NCBI GenBank assembly: GCA_014706295.1
Contig: JACSVZ010000041.1
Coordinates: 744,001-808,000, forward strand
Direction: 5' to 3'
DNA: 64,000 bases
Source of the DNA: Lycocorax pyrrhopterus obiensis
Lineage: Eukaryota > Chordata > Aves > Passeriformes > Paradisaeidae
Part shown: in pieces, positions 1 to 10,261 of the stretch
How positions within the stretch are numbered: position 1 is the first letter of the stretch
Layout of the letters: each line of letters starts with the position of its first letter
Position numbers and translations under genes: made by a program
The notes under the pieces: model-generated
Told to the model about the DNA's origin: nothing
Database searches by the model: none
The model's input: only the letters and a program-made list of their open reading frames with translations

Positions 1-775
1 GGTCCAAGGCCTGGCCGGGCGCTGACCCCCCGAAAGGCACTTCCCTCTGAGCCTCACGGAGGTGTGGGATGAGGGGAGCCAAGGGAGTGGCTCCTGCACT
101 GCCCATTGCTGCAGCTTTGCTGGGGGTTGTCACCCCAAATCCAGCATCCCTGCCATGGACCTGGCATCCCTGGCCCTGGCGTCCCTCCCTGGCTCCCACC
201 ACAGCAGCTGGAGTTTAGTTTAGGGGTTTCCTGCTTCAGTTTGTTGTGGTCCCTGGTGTGCACCCCAAGCAAGACACCACAGAGCAGCGGGAACACGAGG
301 CAGTTTGGGTGGGTGCTCCGTGAGACCCCCCAGCTGCCCACGCGAAGGGGCTGCAGAATTAGGGCTGAACTCATTAAGCACCGGGTCAAACCCCAAACTG
401 GCGATCGGGGCAGTTCGGGAGTTGTCGGTCATTAATCATCTGCTGACAGTCCTGAAGGGTCCGGCGGCTCTGGGGGAGGGTTGGCGAGCTCCGGGACAGG
501 GACGTGGCTGGCACTGGTGGCGGCGTGGACGGCGCGGTTCCCAGCGACGCCCGTGGAACATCCAGCACCCCCAAACGCGCCCCAGGGGGCACCCACGGAG
601 GGAGCAGGGCCGTCACATCCCAAGCACAGGAGATGCACCGACTTGGTCTGATCCAGGGAAAACGCAAAAATCAGTCCCAAGCAGCCTGGGAAGGAACAGG
701 GAGCCTGTCTGCAGGATTTATGGCACTGAGCCGGAGAGCCCAGAGCAGCGCCCGCGCCGCGCGGGTCCCGCCTCA
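1..775. other. Gene-free GC-rich spacer with one HOX/PBX-MEIS site
   Basis: No exon or repeat recognised. ATTAATCA at 431-438 is followed by TGACAG at 444-449. The 345-460 segment around it is less GC-rich and may be a small CNE. Confidence 0.5.
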
Positions 776-960
776 GCCCACGGAGAAATTCCTGACTTAT
801 TGAATCACATTTGTCATCCCTAAATACATATGCAGGCCCGTGTTTCTGAATCCATAAACATCTTTAACTAACTCCGCTCAGCGAGGCCTCTTTCAGCAGT
901 AATTTATATTTAACTTTTTCCATATGCAGGGCCTGTCGCGTTGGTGTCATTTCCGGGAAA
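776..960. promoter_or_regulatory. Candidate CNE
   Basis: AT-rich block downstream of ZNF703 with non-repetitive sequence between GC-rich neighbours. It carries CATATGCAG twice (about 828 and 921) and TTTATATTTAACTT. Called on composition and motif pattern only. Confidence 0.45.
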
Positions 961-964
961 ACCA

Positions 965-1012
965 GGGGGGCTCGGGGGGAGCCGGGGGCGCGGGGGGCGC
1001 GGGGGGAGCGCG
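965..1012. repeat. G-rich repeat, possible G-quadruplex
   Basis: Six runs of five or six G separated by short spacers, built on GGGGGCGCG-like units. It sits between candidate elements 776-960 and 1080-1320. Confidence 0.7.
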
Positions 1013-1079
1013 GCGTGTCTTGGCCCGCTGGAGCAGCCCAGCTGCTGGCACGGCGCGAGAAATCCACCCGGCAGAGCCA

Positions 1080-1320
1080 GTGCTCATTAATCATTTGAAC
1101 TACTAAACTGCCAGCTCCTTTCAAGATCTTTCAAGAAGTGTTTTCACCCAAAATAGAGTTGAAAATGCGCCGGGCCCTACTTTCAGAGTCTCATCCATCT
1201 GGCCATTATGGGGAGTGTCAGGCGGCTCTGACAGACAAGGCTGCTCTGTTCGAGGGGCCCCGGCCCCACAACCTGTCATATCGCGGGGCTGATGGCATCT
1301 GACAGCTCCATTTGTACCTC
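1080..1320. promoter_or_regulatory. Candidate CNE with HOX/PBX and clustered MEIS sites
   Basis: ATTAATCA at 1086-1093; a direct repeat CTTTCAAGA at 1118-1126 and 1128-1136, exactly 10 bp apart; TGACAG at 1229-1234 and 1300-1305; and the reverse site CTGTCA at 1273-1278. Confidence 0.5.
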
Positions 1321-2950
1321 CCCGGGAGATGAAAGGGCTGTTCCCGGCGGCGGGAGAAGGGCACGGGGAGAGGGATGAGCAGGGGCACCCCGGGGTGCCA
1401 GCAGCGTCCCCGGCACCGCGCTGGCTCGACGGAGGGAACGCCCCTCTCCCCCCTCTGCCCCGGGGTGTGATCAAAGGCCGGGGGTCTGTGCCCATTGCCC
1501 ACCCCTGGCTGTGGTGCTGAGCTCTCCCCGTGCCCTGCTGGCACAGAGAACCCAGAGCTGCCAGCCCTGCCCTGGCCTCCCTGCCCCCCAAACTCACCTG
1601 GAGCGTGCGGGTGCTGTGCACACCCCCAGTGCTCAGAGCCAGACCCCAAACCCAGCATGACAGACCCAGTGCCCCGAGAGCTTCCCCCGTGGCCAGGAGA
1701 GCTCAGGGTGTGCCACACCCCCGGACATCCCAAAAGCAGGTGAGCGGCTGCCGAATCCTCGTGCTCCCTTTGGAGTGCTCCCTAGGTAGGAACCCCTCAG
1801 TGCTGCAGGATTTCTGTGCCAGTGCAGCAAGCTGGAAAAGTTGGGGAATTATCGAGGCAGCAGTGGGGACAGAGCACATCTCTGCAGCCAGAGGAGCAGG
1901 CATGGTGCACACCCAGCCAGCCCCAACCGTCCCAGTTGTTCCCAATACAAAACACAACCAGAGACTGTGGGAACCCCAGAAGGAATGAAAGGCTTTTGGC
2001 TCCATTTCCATTTTGCCCAGAACATGGCTCTTCTCGCCTCCGAGGAGGACTGTCCTTCTCCAGCCTGTTGGATGTTACCAGGATTGTGCAGGGAACGGGA
2101 ACAAAACCCCACAAAGGCAACACTGCTCCAGCAGAAACAAGGAGTCACTTTTATGGGAGCTCTGCCCACAGGACCAAGAGCTCCTGGCCTTGCCGCCATC
2201 CTCGGTGATGAGCAGCCCCATCCTTCTCATCCAGAGAGAAAAATATAGCGAATCTTTTGGGTGCTTCACTCTCCCCTCTCCTCCCTCCAGGAAGTGCAGA
2301 GAAGACGGTGAGGGTTCAGCAAGAAACATCCACAACATCTTTGACAGTCCCCATCTCTCTCCTGTCCTTCACTCTCGCAGCCCCCCAGCCACCCCTCCTG
2401 CAGGAGCTGCTCAAGGAGAGGTGGCACTGGGACCTCACGCTCCCACTGGTCCTGTTTTCTTTGGTGCAGCAGCATCTCCCTCTCCCACGGAGGCACCAGT
2501 GGCGATGCCGGGGCTGCTGTGGTGGGCACCAGCACAGCCCTGAGTGCTGCTGGGAGCCACCCTTTGCAGATGTGGGGGACATAAAAAAGGCCATTTCGGT
2601 TCTCTGTTCCACTGAGGTGCCTGCAGGAGGGGTCTGTCAAGCCCCCAAAGCCACCAGATGCCCGGGATGCTGCATGGCCTTCGTCCGCTTCCAGATTTTG
2701 CCAGGCCGGGAGGGATGATCCATGAATTCTGACCACAAGGTGTTGGAAGAGGTCACGTTGCACCCTGCACAGTGTCAGGTGCCCTGTCCAGCTCTGCTCA
2801 GCCCCTGGGGGTCAGCTGTGATAGCAGTGTCAGCATTCCACCATCACCTTTGGCAAAGGCACCTCCCCTGTGGGTCCATCCTCGTGCAGGTTACATCCTC
2901 CTGTCCTGTCTCCTGCACCACGCTGGAGGGTGGGATGAAGCCATGGCAAA
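1321..2950. other. Gene-free spacer
   Basis: Moderately GC-rich. I see no exon with family resemblance, no tandem repeat and no mobile element. Short open frames in both directions look like composition effects. Confidence 0.5.
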
Positions 2951-3170
2951 GCTGCTCCTGCAGATTTCCATAAACACCTTTAGAAAACACAACGGTCTGT
3001 GTAAATCTGTTATTGCGACTCGAGCTACAGGACCACGCTCTGTGCACGGAGCTCTCAGCTGAGCACCTTCCCCTGCGCTCCCCGGCAAGGTCCAGCCGAA
3101 ATGTTTGTGTGTCAGGGATCAGCACTCTCCAGTTATTCATCACAATGAACAGAGGGGGAACTGAACCGGG
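2951..3170. promoter_or_regulatory. Weak candidate CNE
   Basis: AT-richer stretch with CCATAAACACCTTTAG, GTTATTGCG and TTATTCATCACAATG. It stands out from flanks by composition only. Confidence 0.3.
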
Positions 3171-4215
3171 CCCCGCAGCACGAGCGGGATCCCTCCCACA
3201 CCGCGGTGTCAACCTGTGCGAAGGGCTGCGCCCTGCCGGGAACAGCCGTGGCCAGAGCGGGGCCAGCCTCATCAGGACCAGGGCTTTGTCACCCCGTGCT
3301 GGATCGTCACGCTGATCAGACACTGCAGAAGAGGGAAACCATGGCCATGGGTCACACTGGGCACTTCCCATGGGGTCACTGGTGACCAGGCAAAACCGGG
3401 TGTCCTGGTGGGGCGAAGAAGACGTCAGCGTATCGCTGCTGGAAACTGGAACCGGAGCTGCTGGAGGATTTGTACCACACGCCAATTCATGGCCAGGGCA
3501 GAGGCGGCAGCAGCTCTTCAGTGGTTATCCAGAAGCAGAGGAAAGTCCACTCCCATCCGTGGCACTCCTGGGCACTGCAGTGCCCTGGCTGCTTGCCCAC
3601 GCTCTTCTGGCTTTGGCATCTTGAGGTCTTTGCCCTTCTCCACTCACCTCATCCAGGGCCTCTTGTCACCTGTGCTGTCCCACTGCTTGGAGCGGCTGGA
3701 GGCGAACGCCAGGCCAGGGCAGTGTGGGGCTCCGGCGGGGCTGCGCTCACGGTGCCAACCCAGGGGCAGCTCCACACCCCGGTGCTGCCCCGGCCGCTCC
3801 ACGTCACTGCCGGCTGCTCCAGCTGCTCCTTTCCTGCAGGGCTCCAGCGCACAGCCCTGGCACAGCACCTCCACTGCCATCTCCAAGCACGGCTCTGTCC
3901 CTCCGGGTCTGCTCTCAGCTCATGCAGCACGAGGCGTGTCCCAAAGCAAACCCCTGACCCCAGGCTGGGCACAGGGATGCTGGTGGGGGGACAGGAGGTG
4001 TCCACGCCACTCTGGCTTTGAGGACAAACAGAGCTCGTGTTCTCCGTGGCTTCCACCAGTGCTCACGTGGAAAGAAAAGCTGCTTTATGCAGCTGAGGAA
4101 CTTCTCATCCACCCACCACGGCTCTGCTCTGGCCCGTGCCTCTGCATCCCGACCTGACCCCTCGGCAGGCTCCAGCCCTCGAGGACGCTCTGCTCCGCTC
4201 GGGACTCTGAAACGC
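3171..4215. other. Gene-free spacer
   Basis: GC-rich, non-repetitive. The longest open frame here (plus strand, 3216-4157) has no recognisable domain. Nothing else seen. Confidence 0.5.
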
Positions 4216-4480
4216 CTTGTACGTCTGCGGGCAGCCACCTCTGCATCACCTAAAAGACATCGGGGAATTTTGTGCAGGAGAGGAAGGAAAACAACAAGAA
4301 AAAATAGGGCCTGGCTCTTTCATTCACGTATTTATTGGGCGGACAGCGTGGCTGTGGTCAGCTGGGCTTCGGGCTTTACAGACGGGGATATTTATAAGGC
4401 ACGCGGAGCGGCTCGGCGTGTGCGTCCAAGTCATTCCTTCCCCGGCACAGGGTATAATGTTGCCTTTGTTCGGCTGCCTC
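4216..4480. promoter_or_regulatory. Candidate CNE
   Basis: Contains CACGTATTTATTGGG (about 4326), GATATTTATAAGG (about 4387) and GGTATAATGTTGCCTTTG (about 4451), in a block flanked by CpG-rich sequence. Confidence 0.4.
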
Positions 4481-4584
4481 CGGCACAGCAGAGCGTGCCG
4501 TGCCGCTCGGCCGGGCCCCTCGCCGTGCTCCGACAGTCCCGGCGCAGCCCCGCTCCTTCCACACACACCACGGCCCCGGCAACT

Positions 4585-4740
4585 GCCACGATAAATCAAT
4601 AGGAAAGGAGAGGCTGCCAGTTAGACTAAACAAGTGCATTTGCAAGGATTGCTAACCCTCATTAATCACTCTGACAGTCCTAAAAACACATTTCCCCTTT
4701 AATGACTGTATTTGGATAATCAGAGCTTTTTCCTCGTGGC
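4585..4740. promoter_or_regulatory. Candidate CNE with HOX/PBX-MEIS composite
   Basis: GATAAATCAATAGG at about 4590, ATTAATCA at 4661-4668 and TGACAG at 4672-4677 (3-bp gap), then CTTTAATGACTG. The core resembles the site at 431-453: both read CATTAATCA, then TGACAGTCCT. Confidence 0.5.
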
Positions 4741-4944
4741 GCGGGGTGAGTGACGGTGGGCGCGACTTCGGCGAGTGCCGGCACCGGGGTCACCGGCGAG
4801 TCAAGCGCTGCAGGTCCCCGGCAGCTCGGGGCGAGCTGGAGAAGGTGCTGCTGTGCCATGGGGAAAGGAGCCACCAGCACAGCCCCAACACTGCTGTCCC
4901 CATGTGTGACACCCACCGGTGTCCTCCCAGCCCCAGCTGGATTT

Positions 4945-5365
4945 GAAAAGGTCTTTTTCTGTCTCTCCATGTTCCCTTTAGGTGACTTTTGCCTCCTGGA
5001 GAGGTTTGAAACCTCGCACATTTTTCTGTATAAATGATGCAACACATTAATGCACAGCACATTATGAAAATGGTAATTCAAACCCATACAACTCTAAATT
5101 AAGCCATACATTATCCGACCCACTCAGCCATATATTTTGCAGAAAGACAGGATTGAATCAAATCAAACCGAAACTGTGGAGTGCAGGTTGTTAGACAGAA
5201 TGATTAATAAAGTGCATCCCAGTGCTCTTATTATAAAATGAATTCCGCAATAACCTGGGCATACATTACACAGGGAGTTATTTAATATATTGGCAACGCA
5301 ACTGTTCCCCAGCAGCTCCAGCCCAAGTGCCGCCGCTATCAGATGATACTTGCAGTGTTTACACG
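4945..5365. promoter_or_regulatory. Candidate CNE
   Basis: About 400 bp of AT-rich, non-repetitive sequence with TGATTAAT at 5201-5208, a TTAGACAG half-site just before it, several ATTA cores (5085-5115) and GTTATTTAATATATTGG. This is one of the most CNE-like blocks 3' of the gene. Confidence 0.55.
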
Positions 5366-6439
5366 GTCTGGCCCCGCTGCTGCAGTCCTTAGGGATGGGA
5401 AAAATATTCCTCAGGGAACCTCCGGCACGGCAGGACGCACCCAAGCAGCATCCAGCCCTAGTGGGTGAACGGAAGGCGCACGGGCTCGTTTTTGGAGCGG
5501 GGACCATCCTGGTGCAGGGAGGGTTTGCGGGAGAGGGGGATGGAGCTTTGCCGTAAGGAGGGATGCACCCGGCAGCTCTGGGAGAAGGCTCTGGCAGGAC
5601 AAGGGCTGAGCAGCCCCCTGCCCAGGCTGCTCCATGGCTGGGACGTGGCACGGCCCCGGCAGCCCTGACAGCCAGAGTGGCTGCGCTGGGTGTGCTGATT
5701 TTGGCACTGGGCTACGGCACCTCGAGGTTCTGCGGCATCGCCCTCCCACCTCACGGCACAAGGTGCCCAGCCGCGGCCAGGGACTGGCACGGTGGGACAA
5801 AATTCCAGTGCAAGAACCTGTGACAGGCCTGGCACCGCGAAGCCACAGCCGAGGAGCCAGGATTTATGATGGGGACCGGCAGTGCCCGAGCGAGGCCGAC
5901 ACCGAGCAGCATCACCGGTGGGAGTGGGGCCACGTCCAGGGAGAAGCAATGCTCCCGAGGGATGGGGGCTCTGGACACCTCCCCTGCCACCCGAGGGAAC
6001 GCACTGGAGCTGCTCTGCCCACCGCCCCTGGCACCCTGCTCCACAGCCTGCATCAGCTGCCAAAGGGCTCAGCGCCCAGCAGGGACACAGGAGACACTGG
6101 AGTGGCTGCACCAGCCTGGGCCTGGCACCCCCTTCCTGCTGTGCCCCCGGGACAGAGCAAACACCCGCAGCAAAGTCCCCCTGCTCCAACCCCAGTCCTG
6201 CAAACCCCAGGCCCTCATCCAGCAAACATCCCACCTGGAAGGAGCAACACCACCATGGGCACAACCGGATCCCAGCCGCGTTCACACAAGGCAAGGGGCA
6301 GCCGCAAACCCCCGAAACCAGCCTCCCCCAGCCGTGGGGAGCTCGGAATGGAGCCAAACTGGCCTCTGGACCACCAGCCTCTCCCACTGCCATAGGAAAC
6401 CCTGGCTGGGCCCTCCCACCAGCCACAAGCCCGCAGCCA
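5366..6439. other. Gene-free spacer
   Basis: GC-rich. Open frames on both strands (for example minus 5458-6480) lack recognisable domains and overlap one another. No repeat seen. Confidence 0.5.
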
Positions 6440-6640
6440 CGCTCGAGGCACAAGCAGGGAAATAAAAATCCCTTTGGCAAAAGTAGTCCCTGTTCTCAGC
6501 GCATTATTTCTCAGCTCAAAGGACACAAAGGAATTTAAACACAGGGCATAAAGCAATATCGAGAAGGCAATTAACAGGGATTAATTGCGTGACTCACTGA
6601 AATGCAACAGGAGCGAAGCAGAAAAAATAAATGGTGTGGG
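6440..6640. promoter_or_regulatory. Candidate CNE
   Basis: AT-rich block with GCATTATTTCTCAGC, GGAATTTAAACACAGGG, CAATTAACAGGGATTAATTG and TGACTCA (AP-1 type, about 6591). It is the nearest candidate element 3' of ZNF703. Confidence 0.45.
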
Positions 6641-7236
6641 GCAATGGGGCATGCAGGGTTTCAAAGGCGAGCAGGGGCTTGGCCGCGGGTCCCACTGCTG
6701 GAGGAAAAGCGCTTTCCTTGGGGCATGGAGTGGGCAGAGCCCCCCAACATGGCGGGGATGGAGCCAGACCGTGTCAGAGCCATTCATCACCCTCCTCTCC
6801 CGGCACAAAGATCGAATGGGAGCAGACGGGACCCCACCAGCTCCTGGCCACCCTCACACCGAGGTCCGGGACCCCGCTTCTACCGCAATTCCACCCCTAA
6901 AACTGCACGCCCGGGAGGGGGTGACCACCCGCTCCCCGCAGCGACCCGGCGGCACCGGGGCTCCCGCTCTCATCCCGCTCAAACGCCTTCTCGAACCTTC
7001 CCTCCGCCGCCACGCGTGGGAACACCGGGGGCACGGACACGCGGGGAGGGGGACGGGGGCGCGGAGCCCGCGGGGCCCCGCCGGGACCGCACCCGGCGCT
7101 CCGGCGCTCGGTGCCGCGGGGCTCCGGGGCCGGTCCCGCCGCCGCCACCGCTAGATGGTGCTGGGACCCCGCGGCCCCCGCCGGACCCCCGGGCAGGGAC
7201 GAGACCAGACCAGAGCGTGGGTACAACCAAGAGCCG

Positions 7237-7242
7237 TTTATT
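7237..7242 (-). terminator. ZNF703: Canonical poly(A) signal AATAAA for ZNF703
   Basis: TTTATT on the plus strand reads AATAAA in the sense of ZNF703. The sequence that follows in the sense direction is GU-rich (TTGGTTGT, then CTGGTCTGGTCT at about 7230-7200), as expected of a downstream element. No other AATAAA in the sense direction was seen between the stop codon and this point. Confidence 0.72.
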
Positions 7243-7451
7243 AACAAAATCAGACTTACCGGGGCTCGTCCGCCCGCCCGGGGCCGCCGGTCCTGCCGCT
7301 GCGCCCGCCGCTCCTCCGGCCCCCCACCCCGGGATGGGGGGGACACGCGGGGTCCTGCAGCCCACGGCGGGGCACGGCCGCGGGGGGAGCACGGCCTGGG
7401 GTGACCATCACCCGGCCGGCGTCCGCAGCCCCCCCCGGCCCCGGACACAGC

Positions 7452-7840
7452 GCAAAAAAAAAAAAAAAGAAAACAAAAAAAAAAGGAAAAAGAAAAAATA
7501 AAAAAAAGAAACAAAAATTTTAAAAGGAAAAAAAAATTAAAACCCCAAAAATTAAAAATAAGAAAAAATTACAAAAAAAATTACCTCTGCGAGTTACAAA
7601 CGCAGAGAACAGAATCCCAGAGCGATAAACGCAGAGGGGGAGGAGGAAAATGCCTTTTTTTTTTTTTTTTTGCTTTTCCATGTGTGGCAGGAGTCATGCA
7701 AGAATTTCTCAGGGGGGAAATTAAGAAGGGGAAGGAAAAAAAAAAATCAAAAGAAACAGAAGGGGAAAATCAAAGCCCCACACCTGCAAAGTAAAGAGGG
7801 ATTTTTTTTTTTTCGAGTTTTTTTTTTTTTGGACACAGAC
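7452..7840. repeat. Poly-A/poly-T low-complexity tracts in the 3'UTR
   Basis: A-rich tracts at about 7455-7570 and 7738-7746, and T-runs at about 7656-7671, 7802-7813 and 7819-7831. In the mRNA these are U-rich and A-rich blocks that could pair with each other. They are prone to sequencing length error. Confidence 0.8.
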
Positions 7841-7979
7841 TTTTGCATACCATTGATTCATTGGTGTATAATGCACTTATATTCCCAGCTTTAAGCTAAC
7901 ATACAGTAATAAATACAGAGTCCAAGGAGGGCGCGGGGGGCTGGGGCTCGGGGGCTGAGCCGGGCCGGGGCCGCGGTGG

Positions 7980-9942
7980 TTACTGATATCCCAGTGCGGA
8001 AGCTGACGTGAGTCTTTGGCCGTAGAGCGCGTACGGGGAGTAGTAAGGTCCGGCGGCCGGCAAGGAGGGCACGGGCAGGGCGCCGGCCGTGGGCAAGTGG
8101 CTCTTGCCGTAGGGGTGGTACCTGTTTAGTCCCAAAGTGTGTGGGCTCCTCAAGGAGAGCGAGGCCGGTAACGTGTTGGGGCTCCCGGGGGCGGCGGGCG
8201 GGAGGTGGAGGTGGCAGGAGGCCGCGGAGCCCAGCCCGGAGGTAGGGTAACCCGCCAAGAGTTTCTCGGCCCCCGGCAGGGCCGTGTGGGTCCGTAGGTG
8301 GGTGAGCAGCTCCTCCGAGGTGGCAAACCTCTTGTCGCAGGGTCCGCTGGCAGACACCCAGTTGCATATGTGGGGCAGGGGGTCGTTCTGCAGCATGAAG
8401 CCGTAGGTGTAGAGGGGGTGGCCGGGCAGGCTGGGGGTGCCGCTGGAGGAGAGCGTGGTGTGCACCGAGTGCAGGGGGTGCGTGGGGTACACCAGGGGGT
8501 ATCCGCTCTTGAGGCTGCCGGGGTCGTGCACGCAGCTGGAGCAGTTGCTGGAGCCCAGGTGCGAGGCGCTGTGGTAGCTCAGGCAATACGGGTCCCGGCA
8601 TAATCCCTGCATGAAGGAGGGCGGCGAGGCCCCGGTGAGCGGGCTGGAGCTGGGCGGTTTGCCCGGCAGCCCCAGCGCCCCCGGCAGCTGGCTGCCCACC
8701 AGCCCCGGCTTGGTGGGGTCCAGCCCGGGCACGAACTGGGACGGGTAGCCGGCGTATGCACCGACGATGGAGCCGTGGTAGCCGATGCTGGAGGGCGGCA
8801 GGGGGAAGACGGAGTGGCCCGGCTTGTAGGGCGAGACGGGGGCCACATGGCCAGCGGGCGGCAGGGCGGGGGGCTCCGACTTGCGGCCCGAGGGGGGCTC
8901 GCCGTGCGCCCCGGGCTCCACCGCCCCGCGCCCCAGCGCCCCGCCCGTCCCCTCGGGGCTGGGCTTGCCCCCCTCGGGCTCCTTCTTCTCCTCGGCGCCC
9001 TTGGGGTCGGGGTGCTGCGGCGAGGCCCCGCGGGAGCCGCCGGGCGAGGCGGCGGCGTGCGGGGGGAACGGCGGGCAAGCGGCGCTGGGCACCCGAAAGC
9101 CGGCCTTGTCCGCGCCGCCCTCCTTGCGCGGCTCCCCGCCGCCCTTCGAGTAGGGCTTGAAGCTCGACTTGTCCTCGGCGGGCGCGTCCCCGCTGCCCGG
9201 CGGCTTCAGCGCGGCGGGGCGGGCGGAGGGCTCCTTCTCGGCGGCGGGCGCGGCAGCGGCCACGGCGTTCAGCTTGGAGGAGGGCGGCGGGTCGGGCTTC
9301 CCGATCTGCGAGCAGGTCTGGGCCAGCAGCGCCAGCGGGCTCTTCTTGGCGTCCAGCTGCGGGCGGAGCGGAGCCGGTCAGGGGGGACCCCGACGGTGCC
9401 CCCGCACCGGCCTCCCCCCACCCCCGAAACCCCGGGGCCGGGCCCGGCGCCGAGCCAGGGCGCGGGGATGGGGGGGACGGGGCGGGGGGACGCGCCCGGC
9501 CGGGGAGAAGAGGGACCGGGTGGGGTGGGGGGAGCGAGGCTGCGGCGGCGGCGGGGGAGGGAAGGAACGGGGTGGAGGGAGCGGGGACGCCGGGCAGGGC
9601 AGAGCCCGGCCGGGAGAACCGGGAGAGCCGGCCGGGAATGCCGGGAGCACCGGGCTGGGAAGAGCCCGGCCGGGAGGACCGGGAGCGCGGGTCCGGTCCG
9701 AGTCGCGGTCGGGGGCGGCGGGCACTGACCTCGATGGGGCTGACGGGCGTGGAGGAGAGCGGCTGGAGGTACTCGGGGTGCAGGAGGTGGCCGCCGTGGG
9801 CGCTGAGCATCTTCAGGACGCGGATGGGCAGCCGGCTGGCCTGGCGCAGCGGGTCGGCGGGGGGCGGCCGGGGCGACGGGGCGGCCGCGGCTCCGCGGCT
9901 CGGCGGGGTCCTCGGCCGGGGCCCGCCGGGAGCGCCGCTCAT
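7980..9942 (-). CDS. ZNF703: ZNF703, zinc-finger co-repressor (two coding exons, 529 aa)
   Basis: The coding sequence joins 9942-9730 (71 codons) to 9356-7980 (458 codons plus TAA). The donor reads GAG|GTCAGT and the acceptor CCCGCAG|CTG, in phase 0. In order: a conserved N-terminal block (residues 29-71, with PLRQASRLPIRVLKML and HPEYLQPL); an SPLALLA Sp-type motif (77-83); the Groucho-type motif FKPY (137-140); a long Pro/Gly/Ser-rich stretch; a buttonhead-like CRDPYC box (324-329); an atypical C2H2 finger with C402, C411, H424 and H428 (C-x8-C-x12-H-x3-H); and the family C-terminus ending ALGYQ. Proteins of this NET/Nlz family act in the nucleus as repressors through Groucho/TLE and HDACs rather than as classic DNA-binding fingers (family knowledge). 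ZNF703 is preferred over ZNF503 because of FRVPSAACPPFPPH and SSIGYHGSIVGAYAGYPSQF. It is shorter than human ZNF703 (590 aa), mainly in Ser/Ala-rich tracts. The start is chosen by homology to the family N-terminus. Confidence 0.96.
9357..9729 (-). other. ZNF703: ZNF703 intron 1 (373 bp, extreme GC)
   Basis: The intron begins GTCAGT and ends CCGCAG. Its position after the SPIE codons is where the family protein continues with LDAKKSPLALLA, which exon 2 supplies exactly. The length (373) is not a multiple of three, so retaining it would shift the frame. The plus strand is very G-rich (9465-9560 has many runs of 4-7 G). The pre-mRNA is therefore C-rich and the template strand could form quadruplexes. 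Confidence 0.93.
9575..9700. repeat. GC-rich tandem repeat inside ZNF703 intron
   Basis: Degenerate direct repeats built on CCGGGA and GAGCCCGGCCGGGA. The 14-mer GAGCCCGGCCGGGA appears at about 9603 and again at about 9662, with related CCGGGA units between and after. The array lies wholly in the intron, close to the donor site. Confidence 0.7.
9730..9942 (-). other. ZNF703: ZNF703 coding exon 1
   Basis: Codes for residues 1-71. The ATG is the complement of CAT at 9940-9942. Its context is CGCCCCAA-ATG-A, with C at -3 and A at +4, so it is not a strong Kozak site. The next in-frame ATG is Met45 in VLKML. The reading frame stays open upstream for several hundred bases, so no upstream stop fixes the start. 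Only the match to the known MS-type family N-terminus does. Confidence 0.93.
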
Positions 9943-10230
9943 TTGGGGCGGGGGAAAGGGGGGGGGTGCCCGGGCTCCGCGGGGCCGGGCCGGGCCGGGC
10001 GGGCGGCGGAGCGGCGGCGGCGGCGGCCCCGGCGAGACGAAGCCCTTCCCCGGCCCCACCGACACGTCAAATAGCCCCGATGGCGGCCGCGCTCCGAGGG
10101 GGCCGGCGCCGCGCACCAATCCGCGCCCGGCCGGGCCCCCGGGGCGGGGAGAGCCGCCGGTGGGGGGGGCGAGCCGCCGCCGCTCCGCCGCCACCGCCCC
10201 GCGCCGCCGCGCGGGGGAGAACCGCGGCAC
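9943..10230 (-). promoter_or_regulatory. ZNF703: Probable ZNF703 promoter and 5'UTR
   Basis: Very CpG-rich, TATA-less sequence directly upstream of the ATG. A CCAAT box lies at 10116-10120 (forward on the plus strand), a GC box GGGCGG at 10142-10147, and a CRE half-site ACGTCA at 10064-10069. GGC-type repeats at about 10000-10027 would fall in the 5'UTR. The transcription start cannot be fixed from sequence alone; a position between about 10030 and 10100 fits the box spacing. Confidence 0.6.
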
Positions 10231-10261
10231 CGGCCCGAGCGCGGCAGCGGCTGGCGCGGCG

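Larger units (their letters stand above)
7216..7979 (-). other. ZNF703: ZNF703 3' untranslated region
   Basis: Extends from the TAA to a probable cleavage site 15-25 nt past the poly(A) signal at 7242-7237. The stretch nearest the stop (7843-7920) is AT-rich and orderly, with an AUUUA-type motif in the sense strand, and looks conserved. The middle (7452-7840) is dominated by A-runs and T-runs. The end point is inferred from the only canonical signal I could find on this strand downstream of the stop. Confidence 0.7.

Noticed and set aside
3216..4157. 313-codon plus-strand frame
   Set aside because: No domain or family resemblance. The overlapping frames in this spacer are equally open.
5610..5650. 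CCCAGGCTGCTCCATGGCTG resembling a CR1 segment
   Set aside because: Too short and without neighbouring CR1 sequence on either side.
7980..9263. ZNF703 starting at a GTG within exon 2 (427 aa)
   Set aside because: This is an artefact of allowing GTG starts. The family protein continues upstream into LDAKKSPLALLA and across the splice junction to exon 1.
8775..9728. Long plus-strand open frame opposite ZNF703 exon 2 and intron
   Set aside because: Antisense shadow of a GC-rich coding exon. Ala/Gly/Arg-rich with no domain.
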